NCBI GenBank assembly: GCA_946892665.1
Contig: CAMPOT010000001.1
Span: 1,922,001 to 1,986,000, forward strand
From: Chryseobacterium sp. Marseille-Q5410
GTDB taxonomy: Bacteria; Bacteroidota; Bacteroidia; Flavobacteriales; Weeksellaceae
DNA length: 64,000 nt
Reading direction: 5' to 3'
Shown: positions 62,887-64,000 of the stretch, piece after piece
Layout: each line of letters starts with the position of its first letter
How positions within the stretch are numbered: the first letter of the stretch is position 1
The notes under the pieces: model-generated
The model's database searches: none
Told to the model about the DNA's origin: nothing
Seen by the model: the letters and a program-made list of their open reading frames with translations, nothing else
Made by a program: the position numbers and the translations under genes

Positions 62887-64000
62887 TTAAAAGCTAAAGT
62901 TCAGCCTTGAAAATACATATCTTCCGTTCTGACCAAATTGTGATGTTGATCTGGAATAAACGAATTGATCATTATTTGATGAAGCAGGAAGATTTTTCGT
63001 CGGATAAACATCAAATACATTGTTCGCACCCAATGTGATGCTTAGGTTTTTATTCAGTTTGTATGCGACAGAAATATCGGTAACGATTTTATCACTAATC
63101 GATTGATGTTCATTCAAAGATACCACTCCATCGCCATTTGCATCAATAATATCCGGACTGGTAACTTTTCCGAAATAGGTATTTCTAAGATAAAAAGTAG
63201 CGTCTTTCCAAGTGAGACTGTGCGATAAACTCGCTTTTACTTTTGGCACCGCTTCTTCCAGATAAATTCTGGATGCTTCTGAAAAGTAGACATTCTCCAA
63301 ATTTGCTGCTTGTAAAGCTCCAGACGAATGAATATCGCCCACTCGCTTTGTTCTGTTGAGGTTTATGGCAAAATTATTGTCGAGTTTCGCCTCAGAAAAG
63401 CGTGCATGGTGGGAAATTACTACATCCAAACCTTTTGTTTCAGTATCGATACCATTGGTAAAAAATTGAGCTGAATTCACACCGGCTTGATCAAACAGTT
63501 CAGGAGCTACCGATCTTGGGAACTGGCCTGTAAGAATAATTCGGTTGTCGATTCTTGTAAAAAATCCATCTGCTGTAAAAGTTAGATTTGCCGACGGTAT
63601 TTTATAGGTGAATCCCACACTCGCAGATTTGGAGGTTTCTTGTTTTAATTTTGGAATTCCTAGCGATTTTGCAATCTCCGAATCGTTGCTGAAAGTTCCA
63701 ACTTCTTTCAACACCCCATCAGTAAATAATGTTGAGGTAATGTTATAATAGATTTGATGTATTGAAGGCGCCCTAAATCCGGTAGAACCGGCAAATCTAA
63801 AATTAAAATTGTCGGCCAACTTCACTCGTGAAGCCAACTTATAATTAAAAGTAGAACCAAAATCCGAATAATTCTCATATCTCGCTGCTGCATCTACTAA
63901 AAACCAATTGGTGAAATTCAACTCGAAATCCAGGTAACCAGCTACGGACTGACGGTTTTTATCCACTGCATTTGCCGGACGGAACCCACCGAATACTTGC
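62887..64000 (-). CDS. TonB-dependent receptor, C-terminal part (start outside the window)
   Basis: About 371 residues are visible and the frame is open past the window edge; a GTG at 63966 is internal. Barrel-strand text includes QSVAGYLDFELNFTNWFLVD, RYENYSDFGSTFNYKLASR, then FRFAGSTGFRAPSIHQIYYN, which is the well-known GFRAPS motif of TonB-dependent receptors. It ends in RYVFSRLNFSF with the C-terminal aromatic residue needed for outer-membrane insertion. INANGDGVVSLNEH-type residues (DANGDGVVSLNEH) resemble a Ca-binding loop. The substrate cannot be told without the plug domain and neighbours; no SusD gene is seen on this side. Confidence 0.92.
   Translation of the reverse strand, partial: QVFGGFRPANAVDKNRQSVAGYLDFELNFTNWFLVDAAARYENYSDFGSTFNYKLASRVKLADNFNFRFAGSTGFRAPSIHQIYYNITSTLFTDGVLKEVGTFSNDSEIAKSLGIPKLKQETSKSASVGFTYKIPSANLTFTADGFFTRIDNRIILTGQFPRSVAPELFDQAGVNSAQFFTNGIDTETKGLDVVISHHARFSEAKLDNNFAINLNRTKRVGDIHSSGALQAANLENVYFSEASRIYLEEAVPKVKASLSHSLTWKDATFYLRNTYFGKVTSPDIIDANGDGVVSLNEHQSISDKIVTDISVAYKLNKNLSITLGANNVFDVYPTKNLPASSNNDQFVYSRSTSQFGQNGRYVFSRLNFSF

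Overview
This window is chromosomal sequence from an AT-rich member of the Bacteroidota. It is most likely a Weeksellaceae flavobacterium of the Chryseobacterium/Kaistella group. The evidence is the protein repertoire (SDR-type threonine dehydrogenase, zinc-ligand-poor DnaG, BT_3928-type MauE/DoxX protein beside tpiA, DUF4197 and DUF3037 proteins), weak Shine-Dalgarno sequences, and repeated TAnnTTTG promoter -7 boxes. I see no prophage, insertion sequence, CRISPR array or rRNA operon. Nearly everything is core metabolism and housekeeping. Both edges cut through genes: a DUF1599 gene on the left and a TonB-dependent receptor on the right.

Layout. 0-2.7 kb: plus-strand cluster DUF1599 / BT_3928 / TerB-like / tpiA, converging on clpP and dnaG (2.8-5.5 kb, minus). 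5.7-8.7 kb: tsaE, ald, a small membrane-anchored protein and tyrA. 8.7-13.2 kb: minus-strand sdaA, an alpha/beta hydrolase, glk, an outer-membrane protein and a rhodanese. 13.3-16.6 kb: queG, a candidate 26-residue basic peptide, a DUF2459 protein, a decayed YceI-like gene, tRNA-Leu(CAA) and a PhnP-like metallohydrolase. 16.6-22.6 kb: a conserved protein of unknown function with a non-ATG start, a GAF protein, a dihydrolipoamide acyltransferase (E2), an ABM protein plus secreted deformylase-like protein, lipB and a TetR regulator.

22.8-29.5 kb is a complete tryptophan operon in the order leader-trpE-G-D-C-F-B-A. It is preceded by a classical attenuator: a 24-codon leader peptide with three consecutive Trp codons, a terminator hairpin and a perfect 10-nt antiterminator complement. 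29.7-32.1 kb: a small lipoprotein, a cytochrome c lipoprotein and lysS. 32.2-34.5 kb: cydAB. 34.8-38.6 kb: gyrB, a DUF3298-type lipoprotein and a lipid kinase. 38.6-42.1 kb: ggt, threonine dehydrogenase and a deacetylase-fold protein. 42.3-45.0 kb: rpsF-rpsR-rplI and a ClC transporter. 45.0-49.8 kb: a GltS-like FMN protein, DUF4197, DUF493, a frameshifted TIGR01777 gene, an ArsC-like protein and a deoxynucleoside kinase. 49.8-56.5 kb: secreted and lipoprotein genes, an M1 peptidase, DUF1801, an orphan histidine kinase and PBP4. 56.7-62.8 kb: rel, nhaA, YihY, rlmH, and a HipA-like kinase overlapping a DUF3037 gene.

The least ordinary signals are: the trp attenuator; a plus-strand promoter-plus-terminator unit (about 65 nt) with an operator-like palindrome upstream of tetR; the 26-residue basic ORF; a secreted deformylase-like protein with Asp in place of the metal-binding Cys; two genes broken at A-tracts; the HipA-like/DUF3037 pair; and several genes whose -7 box lies only 3-6 nt from the start codon, which suggests leaderless mRNAs.
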